This document shows, in pieces, positions 21,317 to 30,270 of a DNA stretch of 64,000 bases. Source of the stretch: Caldovatus sediminis (GTDB taxonomy: Bacteria; Pseudomonadota; Alphaproteobacteria; Acetobacterales; Acetobacteraceae); NCBI RefSeq assembly GCF_014644455.1, contig NZ_BMKS01000006.1, forward strand, positions 287,408 to 351,407, read 5' to 3'. Positions within the stretch are counted from its first letter, which is position 1. Each line of letters begins with the position of its first letter. The notes under the pieces were generated by a model that worked only from the letters and a program-made list of their open reading frames with translations, ran no database searches and was not told where the DNA came from. A program made the position numbers and the translations under genes.

Positions 21317-22165
21317 TCAGTGCGACATCAGCACCGGCAGCGTCATCTGGCGGAGCAGGGTGCGCGTGACCCCGCCGAGCATGAGCTCCCGCAGCCGGGA
21401 ATGGCCGTAGCCGCCGACGACCAGGAGGTCGGCCGAGAGCTCCGCGGCGCGGTTCAGCAGCAGCTCGCCATCGGCGACGTCCGGAGCGTTCAGGCGCTCG
21501 ACCTCCACCTTCAGGCCATGGCGCGCGAGGTGCAGGGCGATGTCGGCGCCCGGCGCCTCGCCGTGGCCGTCCGGCCCGATGCGCGGATTGATCGTCAGCA
21601 CGGTCACGGAGTCCGCCCGCGCGATGAGAGGCAGCGCGTCGTGCACGGCCCGGGACGCCTCGCGGCTCGCGTTCCAGCCGATCAGGACCTTGCGGCCGAC
21701 GCTCTCGAAGCGTCCCGCATAGGGCACGATGAGGACCGGCCGGCCGGAGGCGAACAGCGTCGCCTCGAGGATCGCGCCGGCCGCGGGGGAGCCGCCGCCC
21801 TCCGGATCCTGCTGGCCGACGATCGCGAGGTCGGCGTAGCGCGCGTGCAGCGAGACGAGCTCGGGCGCGATCCCCTCCGGCTGCCGCCACTCCCCGGCGA
21901 GGCCCTCGAGCCGCAGGCGCTCGCGGAACCCGGCCTCGATCCGCGCGGCGTCGGCCAGCGCCTCGCGGCGCGTCCGCTCGATCAGCTCGGCCACCACCGC
22001 GCCGCCGCCGCTGGGATCGCCGACGAAGGCCGGCAGCGCCACGTCGAGGACATGCAGGCCCGTGAGGTGCGCGTCGTGGCTCCGCGCGAGCGCCGCCGCG
22101 ACCCGCAGCCGCGTGTTCGACTGCTCCGTCGCGTCGAGGTGAACCAGGATGTCCTTCAGCGCCAT
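21317..22165 (-). CDS. tandem universal stress protein (UspA-like)
   Basis: A 282-residue cytosolic protein with two Usp folds. The first opens MALKDILVHLDATEQSNTRL. The second opens GRKVLIGWNASREASRAVHD and keeps the ATP-binding loop VVGGYGHSRLRELMLGGVTR (G-2x-G-9x-G-T). The first domain has a looser loop (IVGQQDPEGGGS), so probably only the C-terminal half binds ATP. Members are induced by starvation, nitrosative stress and low oxygen. It stands as a single gene with a strong FNR-type box about 104 nt upstream. The intergenic region is shared with the phasin-like gene. Confidence 0.92.
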   Translation of the reverse strand: MALKDILVHLDATEQSNTRLRVAAALARSHDAHLTGLHVLDVALPAFVGDPSGGGAVVAELIERTRREALADAARIEAGFRERLRLEGLAGEWRQPEGIAPELVSLHARYADLAIVGQQDPEGGGSPAAGAILEATLFASGRPVLIVPYAGRFESVGRKVLIGWNASREASRAVHDALPLIARADSVTVLTINPRIGPDGHGEAPGADIALHLARHGLKVEVERLNAPDVADGELLLNRAAELSADLLVVGGYGHSRLRELMLGGVTRTLLRQMTLPVLMSH

Positions 22166-22261
22166 CGTCGTCTCCCTGCGCAGCCGCCCCCCGCCCTTCC
22201 GGGCTCCTCGCCGACGGGGCCGCAAGCGCATTTGATCATGGGGGCGCGGGTCGAAACAGTC

Positions 22262-22275
22262 TTGATCGGGGTCAA
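22262..22275. promoter_or_regulatory. FNR/FixK-type box before usp
   Basis: TTGAT-CGGG-GTCAA (reverse TTGAC-CCCG-ATCAA) matches at 9 of 10 positions, centred about 104 nt before the usp ATG. Confidence 0.7.
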
Positions 22276-22538
22276 GACGGGACAGCACGAGGCCGCCGCG
22301 CCGTGGCCCGCCGCGGATGCGAGGGCGGCGCCCGGCAACAGGCTGCGGTCTCGCGCCGCTCGCGCTCCCGGCGTGCGATGCCCGCGGGCGACCGACGGTG
22401 CGGCGGCCTCCGGTGGCCCGCGACGCCCGACCAAACGCGCGGCGCCGCGGCCTGCGCCGGGCAATGCGGCGGCGCGCGATCACAACCGCGCGTGCCGGGG
22501 CAGCGCGGGCGTCCGGTCGCGGTTGGCCGGCGGCGCGG

Positions 22539-22552
22539 TTGAGGTGGATCAA
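22539..22552. promoter_or_regulatory. FNR/FixK-type box before phasin-like gene
   Basis: TTGAG-GTGG-ATCAA matches at 9 of 10 positions, centred about 137 nt before the phasin-like ATG. It lies inside the longest conceptual reading frame, which supports the downstream start. Confidence 0.65.
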
Positions 22553-22682
22553 TCCGCGCCGCGCGCGCTTGGTGTTGGGTTGCCGTTCACCATCCGGCGG
22601 GCCGGACGCGACGGCGCGTGGCGCCGCCGGGGCGGGCGACACCGCGGCCTCGGCGCCGCGCAGCGAGGAACGGAGTGGGACC

Positions 22683-23234
22683 ATGGAACGGACCTCTGGC
22701 GCATCCGCGGGCGCGCACGGTCGCGCCCGCGAGCAGGCGGGCGGCGCGGGGAGCGCCGAGGCCACGGTGGAGCGGGAGGTGACCGGCGCCGTGGCCGCGC
22801 CCTTCCCGGGCGCGGATCTGGCCTGGGCGACCGCCTGCTCGGCGCTCGATGGCGCGCGGATGATGCTGGAACTGCAGCGCGCGATGTTCGACGCCGGCTG
22901 GGACGTGATGCGACGCCACCAGGACGCCGCCTTCGACGCTGGCTGGGACGTGATGCGACGCCAGCAGGAGGCGATCCTCGAGGCATGGCGGCAGGGGCTT
23001 CGGGGCTGGACGCCGGAGGAGGAGTGGCGCCGGTTGTCCACCGGCCAGGCGGAGGGTCCGCTGGCGTTCGCGCGGCTCGGGTTCGAGGCGATGGACCGCC
23101 TGATGCGCTCGCTGCGCGCCGCCAACGATGCGGTGCTGGAAGCGTCCCAGGCGGCCATGCCGCAGGCGCCGGCGCCCCATGCCGAGGCGCCGTCGCCTGC
23201 GGCGGAGGCGAGGCGCCGGACCGCGACGCGGTGA
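22683..23234 (+). CDS. phasin-like helical protein with tandem duplication
   Basis: A 183-residue protein with a disordered, charged N-terminus (about 45 residues), a long amphipathic helical middle and an Ala/Pro/Glu-rich tail (PQAPAPHAEAPSPAAEARRR). The layout and the phrases LAWATACSALDGARMMLELQRA and FARLGFEAMDRLMRSL resemble phasin-type granule-associated proteins. FDAGWDVMRR occurs twice, 16 residues apart, and the DNA of the two copies is nearly identical, so this is a recent in-frame duplication. No polyhydroxyalkanoate synthase is nearby. Phasins are frequent members of low-oxygen loci. The family call is tentative; it could be another helical surface-coat or stress protein. Confidence 0.55.
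   Translation: MERTSGASAGAHGRAREQAGGAGSAEATVEREVTGAVAAPFPGADLAWATACSALDGARMMLELQRAMFDAGWDVMRRHQDAAFDAGWDVMRRQQEAILEAWRQGLRGWTPEEEWRRLSTGQAEGPLAFARLGFEAMDRLMRSLRAANDAVLEASQAAMPQAPAPHAEAPSPAAEARRRTATR
22888..22967 (+). repeat. in-frame tandem duplication inside the phasin-like gene
   Basis: Two copies of a unit encoding FDAGWDVMRR plus a 6-residue spacer. They differ by a base in the glycine-preceding codon (gccggc versus gctggc) and by the spacer (HQDAA versus QQEAI). The near identity at third positions points to a recent event. Confidence 0.7.
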
Positions 23235-23242
23235 GGCCGGAC

Positions 23243-23266
23243 GCCGGGCCTTGCGCGCGGCCCGGC
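23243..23266. terminator. hairpin after the phasin-like gene
   Basis: GCCGGGCC and GGCCCGGC form an 8-bp stem with an 8-nt loop, 8 nt after the stop codon and between convergent genes. It lacks a T-run. Confidence 0.4.
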
Positions 23267-23363
23267 GGGATGCCGCCGCCTCCCCGCGGACCGGAGGGCG
23301 GCGCCTTGGGCCGGTCGTCATGCCCGCGCGCCCCGTCCGTCGCCGCGGTCCCGTGACGCGACC

Positions 23364-25640
23364 TCAGCGCCCGGCGAGCAGCCGCACCGGTCGCGCCGGA
23401 TCGCGGCCGGCCAGGACGCGCCCCACGACCGCCGCCTCGCCGCCGCCCGGCCGCGCGCGGAGCGCCGCCAGGCATGCCGCCACGGCATCGTCGGGGACGG
23501 CGGCGAGGAGCCCGCCGGCGGTCTGCGGGTCGAACAGCAGCGCGTAGGCCGGGTGGCGCTCCGGCTGCGGATCCTCGACGGCCGCGCCGAAGGCTGCCCG
23601 GTTCGCCGGGTGGAGCGTGCTGGCGAGGCCCTCCCGCAGCAACTCCAGCGCGCCGTCCAGCGACGGCAGGGCATCGAGATCCATCTCGGCGCGGACGCCC
23701 GACGCGCCCAGCACCTCGAGCAGGTGGCCGAGGACGCCGAGGCCGGTCACGTCGGTGCAGGCGGTGGCGCCGTGCCGCGCCAGGCATTCCGCTGCGTCCC
23801 GGTTCGAGACGAGCATCGCCGCGATGGCCGACTCGATCCACGGCGCCGGCGCGCGCCGGCGCATCGCCGCGGCGAGGATCACCCCGGTGCCGAGCGGCTT
23901 GGTCAGGACGAGCGCGTTCCCGGGCCGCGCGCCGCCCTTGCGCAGCGCCGCGTCGCGGCGGACGAGCCCGTTGACCGCGAGGCCGAATGTCATCTCCGCG
24001 GCCTCGACGGTGTGGCCGCCGACCAGGATCGCTCCCGCCTCCCGCAGCGTCTCGATCGCGCCGGCCATGAGTTGCAGGAGGTCGTCGGCGACCTTCTCCT
24101 CCGGCCCGCGCGGCATGCCGACGAGGGCGAGCGCCGAATGCGGCGCCGCCCCCATGGCGTGGATGTCGCCGAGGCAGTGGTTCGCCGCGATCCGCCCGAA
24201 GAGGTAGGGGTCGTCGAGGAAGGCGCGGAACTGGCTGGCCGTCTGGACGAGCAGCCGGCCGGGCGGCAGGTCGAGCACGGCGGCATCGCCGGCGTCCGTC
24301 AGGCCGCAGACCACGTCCGGCCGGTCCGCCACCGCCCGGATCCGCCCGAGCACGCGGCGCAGCACGGGGCCCGGCGCCTTCGCGCCGCCGCCGCAGCGCA
24401 TCCCGCCCGCCGGCGGCGGCCGGGCCGCCCCGCCGTCATCGGCCCCGCCGTGCGTGGCCCTCCCGGCCTGGCGGTACATCGCGATCCAGCGCCGGTCGAT
24501 CCGGTCCTTCAGGCGCCACACCCAGGCGCCGCTGCAGGCGAGGCGGCCATAGGAGGCGATGGCGTGCCGCGGTCCCGTGGACAGCAGGGCGAGGGCGCGG
24601 CGCTGCGGGCGGTAGCGCAGCAGCGGCCGTCCCTCCAGGCTGCGGCGGAGGTTGCGGGCCAGCACCGGCCCCTGGCGCACCGCGAAGACGCCCGATTTCG
24701 GCAGCGCGCGGTCGGCCACCGCCGCGACGTCGCCCGCGGCGAAGACCTCGGGGTGCGAGACCGACCGGAGGGTGGAGTCGGTGCGGACGAAGCCGCTGCC
24801 GTCCAGCGCCAGGCCCGTCTCCCGCAGCCACGGCGGCGCGGCGGCGTGGGTCGCCAGGATGGCTGCGAGGGCGGGCAGCGCCTCGCCCGTCTCGGTATGC
24901 ACCCAGCCCTCGGTGAGCCGGATCGCGCGCTGCCGCAGCAGCCTGATCCCCGCGGCATGGAGCGCCGCCAGCGCGCGGCGGCGCGCCGCGGGGCCGTGCC
25001 CCGGCAGCAGCTCCCCCGCGCCCGCCAGCACGGTGAGGCGCAGCGCGTCCTGCCGGCCGCATTCCGCGGCGAGCCGGTGCCGGAGCGAGAGCGCGAGCTC
25101 GATGCCGGCGGCGCCGCCGCCCACGACGACCAGGTCCGACCGGAGTCCCTCCCGGCCGCGCGCCGCCACCGTCTCGCGCAGCCCGCGCCAGGCCTCGAGG
25201 AAGCGCGCCGCCGGCCGCGCCGGCAGCGCGAAGCGGTCGGCGCCCGCCAAGGACGCGGTGTCGGGGACCGAGCCGATGTCGAGCGAGAGCAGGTCGAAGG
25301 GCACGGGCGGCCGCCCGTCGCACAGCACCAGGCGCCGCCCGAGGTCGAGGCCGCTGGCGGAAGCGCGGTAGAAGCGGGCCCCGGCGAAGGCGGAGAGGCG
25401 CCGCAGGTCGATCTGCGCGTCCTCCGGCCGATAGTGGCCGGCGAGCAGGCCGGGCAGCATCCCCGAATAGGTGGCGAGCGAGTCCGCGGCGATCAGTGTC
25501 AGCCGGGTTCCGGCCTGCGGGCGCAGGCCGAACCGGCGCAGCACCTCGACATGCGCGTGCCCCCCTCCGACCAGGACAAGGTCACACGCCGCCGGCGCGG
25601 CGGATGCGCCGCCGATCATGATGGCCGCTCCGGTCGACAC
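23364..25640 (-). CDS. selD: NADH dehydrogenase-like / selenide, water dikinase (SelD) fusion
   Basis: A 758-residue fusion. Residues about 15-390 form an NDH-2/FCSD-type flavoprotein: LVLVGGGHAHVEVLRRFG (first dinucleotide fold), SDLVVVGGGAAGIELALSLR (second fold), HPEVFAAGDVAAVADRALPK (FAD-binding Asp). Residues about 415-758 form SelD. The catalytic Cys and Lys are in MRCGGGAKAPGPVLRR, and the ATP/Mg segments are CGLTDAGDAAVLDLPPGR, IGGH-type ILVGGHTVEAAEMTFGLAV and TDVTGLGVLGHLLEVL. SelD makes selenophosphate from selenide and ATP; the flavin part probably supplies or controls reduced selenium. Known fusions have this order. No selA, selB, selC or selU gene is in view. Start region MSTGAAIMIGG offers two ATGs. 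Confidence 0.92.
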   Translation of the reverse strand: MSTGAAIMIGGASAAPAACDLVLVGGGHAHVEVLRRFGLRPQAGTRLTLIAADSLATYSGMLPGLLAGHYRPEDAQIDLRRLSAFAGARFYRASASGLDLGRRLVLCDGRPPVPFDLLSLDIGSVPDTASLAGADRFALPARPAARFLEAWRGLRETVAARGREGLRSDLVVVGGGAAGIELALSLRHRLAAECGRQDALRLTVLAGAGELLPGHGPAARRRALAALHAAGIRLLRQRAIRLTEGWVHTETGEALPALAAILATHAAAPPWLRETGLALDGSGFVRTDSTLRSVSHPEVFAAGDVAAVADRALPKSGVFAVRQGPVLARNLRRSLEGRPLLRYRPQRRALALLSTGPRHAIASYGRLACSGAWVWRLKDRIDRRWIAMYRQAGRATHGGADDGGAARPPPAGGMRCGGGAKAPGPVLRRVLGRIRAVADRPDVVCGLTDAGDAAVLDLPPGRLLVQTASQFRAFLDDPYLFGRIAANHCLGDIHAMGAAPHSALALVGMPRGPEEKVADDLLQLMAGAIETLREAGAILVGGHTVEAAEMTFGLAVNGLVRRDAALRKGGARPGNALVLTKPLGTGVILAAAMRRRAPAPWIESAIAAMLVSNRDAAECLARHGATACTDVTGLGVLGHLLEVLGASGVRAEMDLDALPSLDGALELLREGLASTLHPANRAAFGAAVEDPQPERHPAYALLFDPQTAGGLLAAVPDDAVAACLAALRARPGGGEAAVVGRVLAGRDPARPVRLLAGR

Positions 25641-25868
25641 GCGGCGCGCCGACGGGAAGGAGGGGAGCCAAACCCGCCGGGAATGCGCGGGCGTTCCCTG
25701 CCGGGATTGAAGCCCAGGCGCCCCGCCGCGATGCGACCCATCTCCGCGCCGAGGTTAGGCATCATCCGGCGCCGCCTCAAGCGATCCCGGCCGTGTCCTG
25801 CCGGCCTTCTCGGGCCAGGAACTCTCTGGCGGGGGGCGACGATCCGTCGGCCTTCGCCGACCCGCTGC

Positions 25869-25900
25869 GCAATGCCGACGCGGTGCAATGCCGACGCGGT
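25869..25900. repeat. 16-bp tandem repeat, two copies
   Basis: GCAATGCCGACGCGGT is repeated exactly, head to tail, in non-coding DNA upstream of the selD fusion. Function unknown; such repeats can vary in copy number between strains. Confidence 0.8.
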
Positions 25901-26060
25901 CGAGGCGTCCCAGCACTGCGATCGTGGACCGGACGTCCGGGCTCGCGGTCGGCCGGCGGGTTTCCGGCGCGACCCGCCAGTCGCCGCGGCGGGTGTCGTC
26001 CTTCTCGAGGTTGCCGGCGAGGCTCGGCGCGCAGCGGTCGCCGCGATCGCTGCCGGCGCA

Positions 26061-26079
26061 CCCCTGTCCCGGGCAGGGG
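26061..26079 (-). terminator. hairpin downstream of the MCP gene (distal)
   Basis: CCCCTG-TCCCGGG-CAGGGG forms a 6-bp stem around a partly self-complementary loop. A related CCTGCCCGGGCAGG lies closer to the MCP stop. Candidate transcription stop for the minus-strand MCP gene. Confidence 0.35.
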
Positions 26080-26123
26080 GCGCGCGGATGCGCGCCTTGT
26101 GCCCGGTGGGGGAGAGGCGCAGG

Positions 26124-26137
26124 CCTGCCCGGGCAGG
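26124..26137 (-). terminator. palindrome downstream of the MCP gene (proximal)
   Basis: CCTGCCCGGGCAGG is a perfect 14-nt palindrome about 93 nt beyond the MCP stop codon, similar to the distal copy. It could be a terminator element or a protein-binding site. Confidence 0.3.
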
Positions 26138-26229
26138 ACCGCGGCGGCGTCCGAGGCCGGAACCCGGCCGGCTGCCGGCGCGCCTGGGCGCCCGGCGCCG
26201 GTCCCGGGCCCGGCGGGGCAGCGGGCGGG

Positions 26230-28365
26230 TCACCCCGCGCGCAGGCCGGCGATCACCCTGGCGAGTTCGCCGCGCAGGACCTCGCCCTGGCGCGCCACCT
26301 CGCCCCCGACCTCGCGGAGCGCGCCGGCGGCCGTCGCGGTTTCGCCGGCGCCTTCGCGCACGCGGCCGACGCTCGCCGAGACGGCCTCCGCGCCCTTCGC
26401 CGCCTCGGCCACGTTGCGCGCGATCTCCTGCGTCACCGCGCCCTGCTCCTCCACGGCGCCGGCGATCGCCGTGGTGATCTCGCTGCTGCGCGCGACCGTG
26501 GCGCCGATGCCCTGGATGGCCTCGACCGCCGCGGTGGTGGCCGACTGCATCCGCGCGATCTGCCCGCCGATCTCCTCGGTGGCCTTGGCCGTCTGCGCCG
26601 CGAGCTGCTTCACCTCGCTCGCCACCACCGCGAAGCCCTTGCCGACGTCGCCGGCGCGCGCGGCCTCGATGGTGGCGTTGAGCGCGAGCAGGTTGGTCTG
26701 GCCGGCGATGTCGGCGATCAGGCGCACCACCTCGCCGATGCGCTGCGAGCCCTCGGCGAGCGAACGCACCGTGTCGTCGGTCGCCCGTGCCTCCTCCGCC
26801 GCCTTCCTGGCCACCTCGGCCGCCTCCGTCACCCGTCGGGTGATCTCGGCGACCGAGGCTGCCATCTGCTCGGCCGCGGCGGCGACCGACTGCACGTTGC
26901 CGCCGGCCTGCGCGGCGCCGGCCGCCGCCGCGGTCGCCTGCTCCACCGTCCGGTCGGCGGTGCCGGCGAGCGCGTCGGCGGAGGCGCGCAGCTCCGTCGC
27001 CGAGGAGGCGAGGCCGGCTGCCACCTCGCCGAGCGCGCGCTCGACCTCCGCGGCCAGCGTGACCTGCGCCGCGCGGCGCTCCTCCTCCGCGCGCCGGCGC
27101 GCCGCCTCCTGCTCGGTCCGCAGCCGCGCCGCCTCGGCCAGCCCGTCCCGGAACACGGCGAGGGCGCGGGCCATGGCGCCGACCTCGTCGGCGCGGCGGA
27201 GCGCCGGCACCTCGGCCTCCAGGTCGCCCTGGGCCACCGCCGTCATCGTCTGCGTCAGCCGGTCGAGCGGGCGCGAGACGCGCAGCACCACGACCGCCAC
27301 CGCCCCGCCGGCGAGCATCAGGCCGACCAGCCCGAGCGCGGATGCGAACAGGAGGCGCTGCCCGGCCGCGCCGGCATGACGCCGGGCCAGCTCGCCGGCG
27401 GCCTCGCCGGTCGCCTCGCCGAGGCGCAGCAGGGTGTCGACCGCCTCGGTCGCACGCGCCATCCACTCGGCGGCGGAGACCGGGTAGCGATCGCCGGAGA
27501 GGCCGGCGGCATGGACCGATTCCCGCAGCGCCTGGAAGCGGCGGAAGTAGGACTCCTCGGCGGCCCTGTAGGCGTCGCGCATCGCCGCCGGGGCGCCGGG
27601 CCGGGCCGCGTAGGACGCGATTAGGTCGCGGCTCAGCTCGATGCGGCCGCGGAAGGCGCTGAGCTGCGCCGCCTGGGCGGGAGCCAGCCGCTCGCCCCGG
27701 GCGATGAGGGCGGCGAAGGTCGCCCGCTCGCGGCCGGCGAACTCCGCCATGACCCAGGCGAAGTGCTTCAGGCTCTGCAGTTCCGCCAGCCGCGCCGCGG
27801 CGGTCTCGGCCTCGACCTGCGCGGCGAGGCGGAGGTGCTGTGTCGCCTCGATCGCGGCCGTGATCGCGGCCGGCGCCTCGGCCCCCAGCCGCTCCTCCCG
27901 CTGCGCCGCCGGACGGCTGAGGGCCTCGTCCACCCGTGCGCGCAGCGCGACCAGCGCGCGGTGCGCCGCCTCTGCCTCGGCCAGGCGCGCGGCAAGGACG
28001 GGGCTTCCGGAGGCCCGCAGCGAGTCGCGCGCGGCGGCGAAGGCGGCATCGCCGGCCCGCCGGCTCTCGACGATCGCGCCGAGCGTCGCCGCCGTCGCGG
28101 GCTCGGCCGTCGCCAGGGCGACGCCGGCCCGCCCGCGCTCGAGCGCCCAGTGGGCGGCGGCGGCCATCAGCTGGTCGGCGGTCGCGTTCGCCTCCTCCGC
28201 CGCCTGCGCGGATGCCCGGTCGTGCAGCGCCTCCGCGAGCTTGACCCCGGCCGCGGCGATCACCAGGGCCGCCAGCCCTCCGACGATCAGCAGCAGCGTG
28301 GCGCGCAGCGACACGGCCCATCGCTGCCGCTTCGCGGGCGCCTGCCCCTCCTGGAGCGTTGCCAT
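26230..28365 (-). CDS. methyl-accepting chemotaxis protein
   Basis: A 711-residue membrane chemoreceptor. The first transmembrane helix is at about 22-42 ([18 protein letters not shown]). A periplasmic helical ligand-binding region of roughly 270 residues follows, with nitrate/nitrite-sensor-like spacing ([14 protein letters not shown]). The second helix is at about 310-335 ([20 protein letters not shown]), followed by HAMP ([19 protein letters not shown]). The signalling domain hairpin tip is [20 protein letters not shown]. The ATG is chosen because GGGGAGGAGACAGGG lies just upstream; an ATG 25 codons earlier has no such site. No che genes are adjacent. The ligand is unknown. Confidence 0.92.
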   Translation of the reverse strand: MATLQEGQAPAKRQRWAVSLRATLLLIVGGLAALVIAAAGVKLAEALHDRASAQAAEEANATADQLMAAAAHWALERGRAGVALATAEPATAATLGAIVESRRAGDAAFAAARDSLRASGSPVLAARLAEAEAAHRALVALRARVDEALSRPAAQREERLGAEAPAAITAAIEATQHLRLAAQVEAETAAARLAELQSLKHFAWVMAEFAGRERATFAALIARGERLAPAQAAQLSAFRGRIELSRDLIASYAARPGAPAAMRDAYRAAEESYFRRFQALRESVHAAGLSGDRYPVSAAEWMARATEAVDTLLRLGEATGEAAGELARRHAGAAGQRLLFASALGLVGLMLAGGAVAVVVLRVSRPLDRLTQTMTAVAQGDLEAEVPALRRADEVGAMARALAVFRDGLAEAARLRTEQEAARRRAEEERRAAQVTLAAEVERALGEVAAGLASSATELRASADALAGTADRTVEQATAAAAGAAQAGGNVQSVAAAAEQMAASVAEITRRVTEAAEVARKAAEEARATDDTVRSLAEGSQRIGEVVRLIADIAGQTNLLALNATIEAARAGDVGKGFAVVASEVKQLAAQTAKATEEIGGQIARMQSATTAAVEAIQGIGATVARSSEITTAIAGAVEEQGAVTQEIARNVAEAAKGAEAVSASVGRVREGAGETATAAGALREVGGEVARQGEVLRGELARVIAGLRAG

Positions 28366-28504
28366 CCCTGTCTCCTCCCCGTTCGTGCCGTTCGGCGGGA
28401 GGAGGATCGGATTGAGGGGTTGCGGTTCCGTTGATTTCAAATGAGGCGGCGCGCCGGCCTGCCGCCGCTGCGCCGGCCGCGGCTCGCGCCCCGGGGATCC
28501 GGTG

Positions 28505-29266
28505 TCAGCCGAGGCCGATGCGCCGCCGGAACGCGTCGTCGCGCATCGCGACGTCCTGGCCCGCCAGATCGTCGGCCTCCGGCGTGCACAGGTAGACGAG
28601 GCCGCGCACCGCGTGCTCGACCGGCGACAACTCGCTCCGCGGGATGCGGCTGATCGGGTTGATGCCAGAGGCGCGGATCTTCGCCTGCATCTCGGTGTCG
28701 ATGGTGCCGGGCGAGAAGCCGAAGGCCCGGATCCCCCGGCCCGACGCCTCGAGCGCGATGGCGCGCGTGAGCATCGCGAGCCCGGCCTTGCCCGCGCAGT
28801 AGGCGCTCCATCCCTCGAGCGGCCGGTACGCGGCGCCGGAGGAGACGTTGACGATGGTGCCGCCGCCGCCGGAGAGCATGCCCGGCAGCACGGCCCGCAC
28901 GCCGTTGTAGGCGCCGACCAGGTTGATCGAGATGCTGCGCGCCCATTCCGCCGGGTCGGAGGTCGCGATCTCGGCGATCGGCTCGATCACCCCGGCGTTG
29001 TTGACCAGGATGTCGAGGCCGCCCAGCGCGGCCCGCGTCCGGTCCACCACCCGGCCGACGGCGGCGTAGTCCGAGACGTCGCAGGCCATGGCCTCGGCCC
29101 GGCCGCCGGCCGCCGCGATGCTGCGGGCCACCGCCTCGGCCGCCGCGCCGTCGCGCGCGACGAGCATCACGGCCGCGCCGCGGGCGGCGAGCGCGCGCGC
29201 GACGCCTTCGCCCAGCCCGCGGCTCGCGCCGGTCACCAGCGCCACCCTGCCGTCGAGGTCCGCCAT
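28505..29266 (-). CDS. short-chain dehydrogenase/reductase (active-site complete)
   Basis: A 253-residue classical SDR. It has the cofactor loop [25 protein letters not shown], the catalytic Asn in [10 protein letters not shown], Ser in [11 protein letters not shown] and the YxxxK pair in SAYCAGKAG. The segment [12 protein letters not shown] supports NAD(P) binding after the active site. The loop around Arg/Ala after the glycine motif ([11 protein letters not shown]) leans towards NADP. The substrate cannot be read. A good AAGGAGGGGG site precedes the ATG. It is divergent from another SDR whose catalytic residues are missing, so the two may share control or form a hetero-oligomer; that is inference. 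Confidence 0.9.
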   Translation of the reverse strand: MADLDGRVALVTGASRGLGEGVARALAARGAAVMLVARDGAAAEAVARSIAAAGGRAEAMACDVSDYAAVGRVVDRTRAALGGLDILVNNAGVIEPIAEIATSDPAEWARSISINLVGAYNGVRAVLPGMLSGGGGTIVNVSSGAAYRPLEGWSAYCAGKAGLAMLTRAIALEASGRGIRAFGFSPGTIDTEMQAKIRASGINPISRIPRSELSPVEHAVRGLVYLCTPEADDLAGQDVAMRDDAFRRRIGLG

Positions 29267-29342
29267 CGCCCCCCTCCTTGAACGCCCTGCCGTCCGGTGG
29301 TCTAGGGGACGCATCGCCGGCGCACAACCGCGGGAGGGGGAC

Positions 29343-30095
29343 ATGGCGGGGGCTCTGGAGGGGAAGGTGGCGCTCGTGACGGGCGCCGGGAAGAACATCG
29401 GCCGCGCCATCGCGCTCCGCCTGGCGCGCGACGGTGCCGCGGTCGTGGTCAACGGGCGCTCCGACCGGGCCGCGATCGAGGCGGTTGCGGGCGAGATCGC
29501 CGCGATGGGCGGCAGGGCCGTCGCCCTGCTCGCCGACGTCTCCGACCCGGACGCGGTCGCGCGGATGGTCGAATCCGCGGCCGCCACGCTGGGCGGCATC
29601 GACATCGCGGTGTCCAACGCCGGGCTGCGGCGCCAGACGCCGTTCCTCGCCATGACGCTCGCGGAGTGGCGGGAGATCCTGTCGGTCGCGCTCGACGGCG
29701 CGTTCGTGCTGGCGCAGGCCGTCGTGCCGCACATGATCCGGCGCGGCGGCGGCGCCATCGTCGGCCTGTCGGGCGTCTCGACCCACATCGGGACGCCGAA
29801 TCGCGCGCACGTCTCCGCCTCCAAGGCGGGGCTGGAGGGGCTCATGCGGGCGCTCGCGGTGGAGCTGGCGCCGCACAACATCCGCTGCAACAGCGTCGCG
29901 CCGGGCACCATCGACACGGTGCGCGGCGCCTCCGCCGGCGCGCGGCCGAGCACGCTCGGCGACGCCGCCGTGCCGCTGCGGCGCAAGGGGACGGTCGAGG
30001 AGGTGGCCGAGGTGGTCCGGCTGCTGGTCGGCCCGGAGGGCGGCTACGTCACCGGCCAGACCGTCCACGTCAACGGTGGCGTCTTCCTGACCTGA
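29343..30095 (+). CDS. SDR-fold protein lacking Asn, Ser and Tyr of the catalytic tetrad
   Basis: A 250-residue SDR fold. Cofactor features are intact (ALVTGAGKNIGRAIALRL, IDIAVSNAGLR). Of the Asn-Ser-Tyr-Lys tetrad only Lys is left. The Asn position is Ala (SVALDGAF), the Ser position is Gly (GLSGVSTHIG), and the Tyr position is Val, with His before it (RAHVSASKAG). The C-terminal GYVTGQTVHVNGGVF is normal. It may bind a nucleotide cofactor without redox catalysis, or use the His. The rest of the gene is well preserved, so it is not a pseudogene. It starts 76 nt from the divergent, active-looking SDR. Confidence 0.88.
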   Translation: MAGALEGKVALVTGAGKNIGRAIALRLARDGAAVVVNGRSDRAAIEAVAGEIAAMGGRAVALLADVSDPDAVARMVESAAATLGGIDIAVSNAGLRRQTPFLAMTLAEWREILSVALDGAFVLAQAVVPHMIRRGGGAIVGLSGVSTHIGTPNRAHVSASKAGLEGLMRALAVELAPHNIRCNSVAPGTIDTVRGASAGARPSTLGDAAVPLRRKGTVEEVAEVVRLLVGPEGGYVTGQTVHVNGGVFLT

Positions 30096-30270
30096 GAGCG
30101 GCGGCCGGTGCCGCCCGATCGGCCGCCCCCCGGGCGGGGGCGCGAACCGCCGGTTGGCCCGGCTTCGCCGCACGGGCGGCGGCCCGCATGCGCGGCCGTG
30201 CCCGCGGCAGCGGCGCCCGCGCGTTTCCCGGCGTCCGCGATCCGCGCCATGGGCCGGCGGGCGGAGAGGG

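Larger units (their letters stand above)
22166..22682. other. divergent intergenic region with two FNR-type boxes
   Basis: These 517 bases lie between the usp and phasin-like genes and carry one palindrome near each gene, at similar distances from the respective ATGs (104 and 137 nt). The long conceptual frames across it have no recognisable motifs. I see no additional gene. Confidence 0.5.
25641..26229. other. intergenic region between MCP and selD fusion
   Basis: These 589 bases contain a 16-bp tandem repeat and two hairpin-forming sequences near the MCP end. No open frame in it has a recognisable protein. The part nearest selD (about 25700-25800) has lower GC and is the likely promoter zone, but I cannot name a -35/-10 pair with confidence. 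Confidence 0.45.

Noticed and set aside
28431..28440. TTGATTTCAA near the MCP gene as an eighth FNR box
   Set aside because: The half-sites are only 2 nt apart instead of the 6 needed between TTGA and TCAA.
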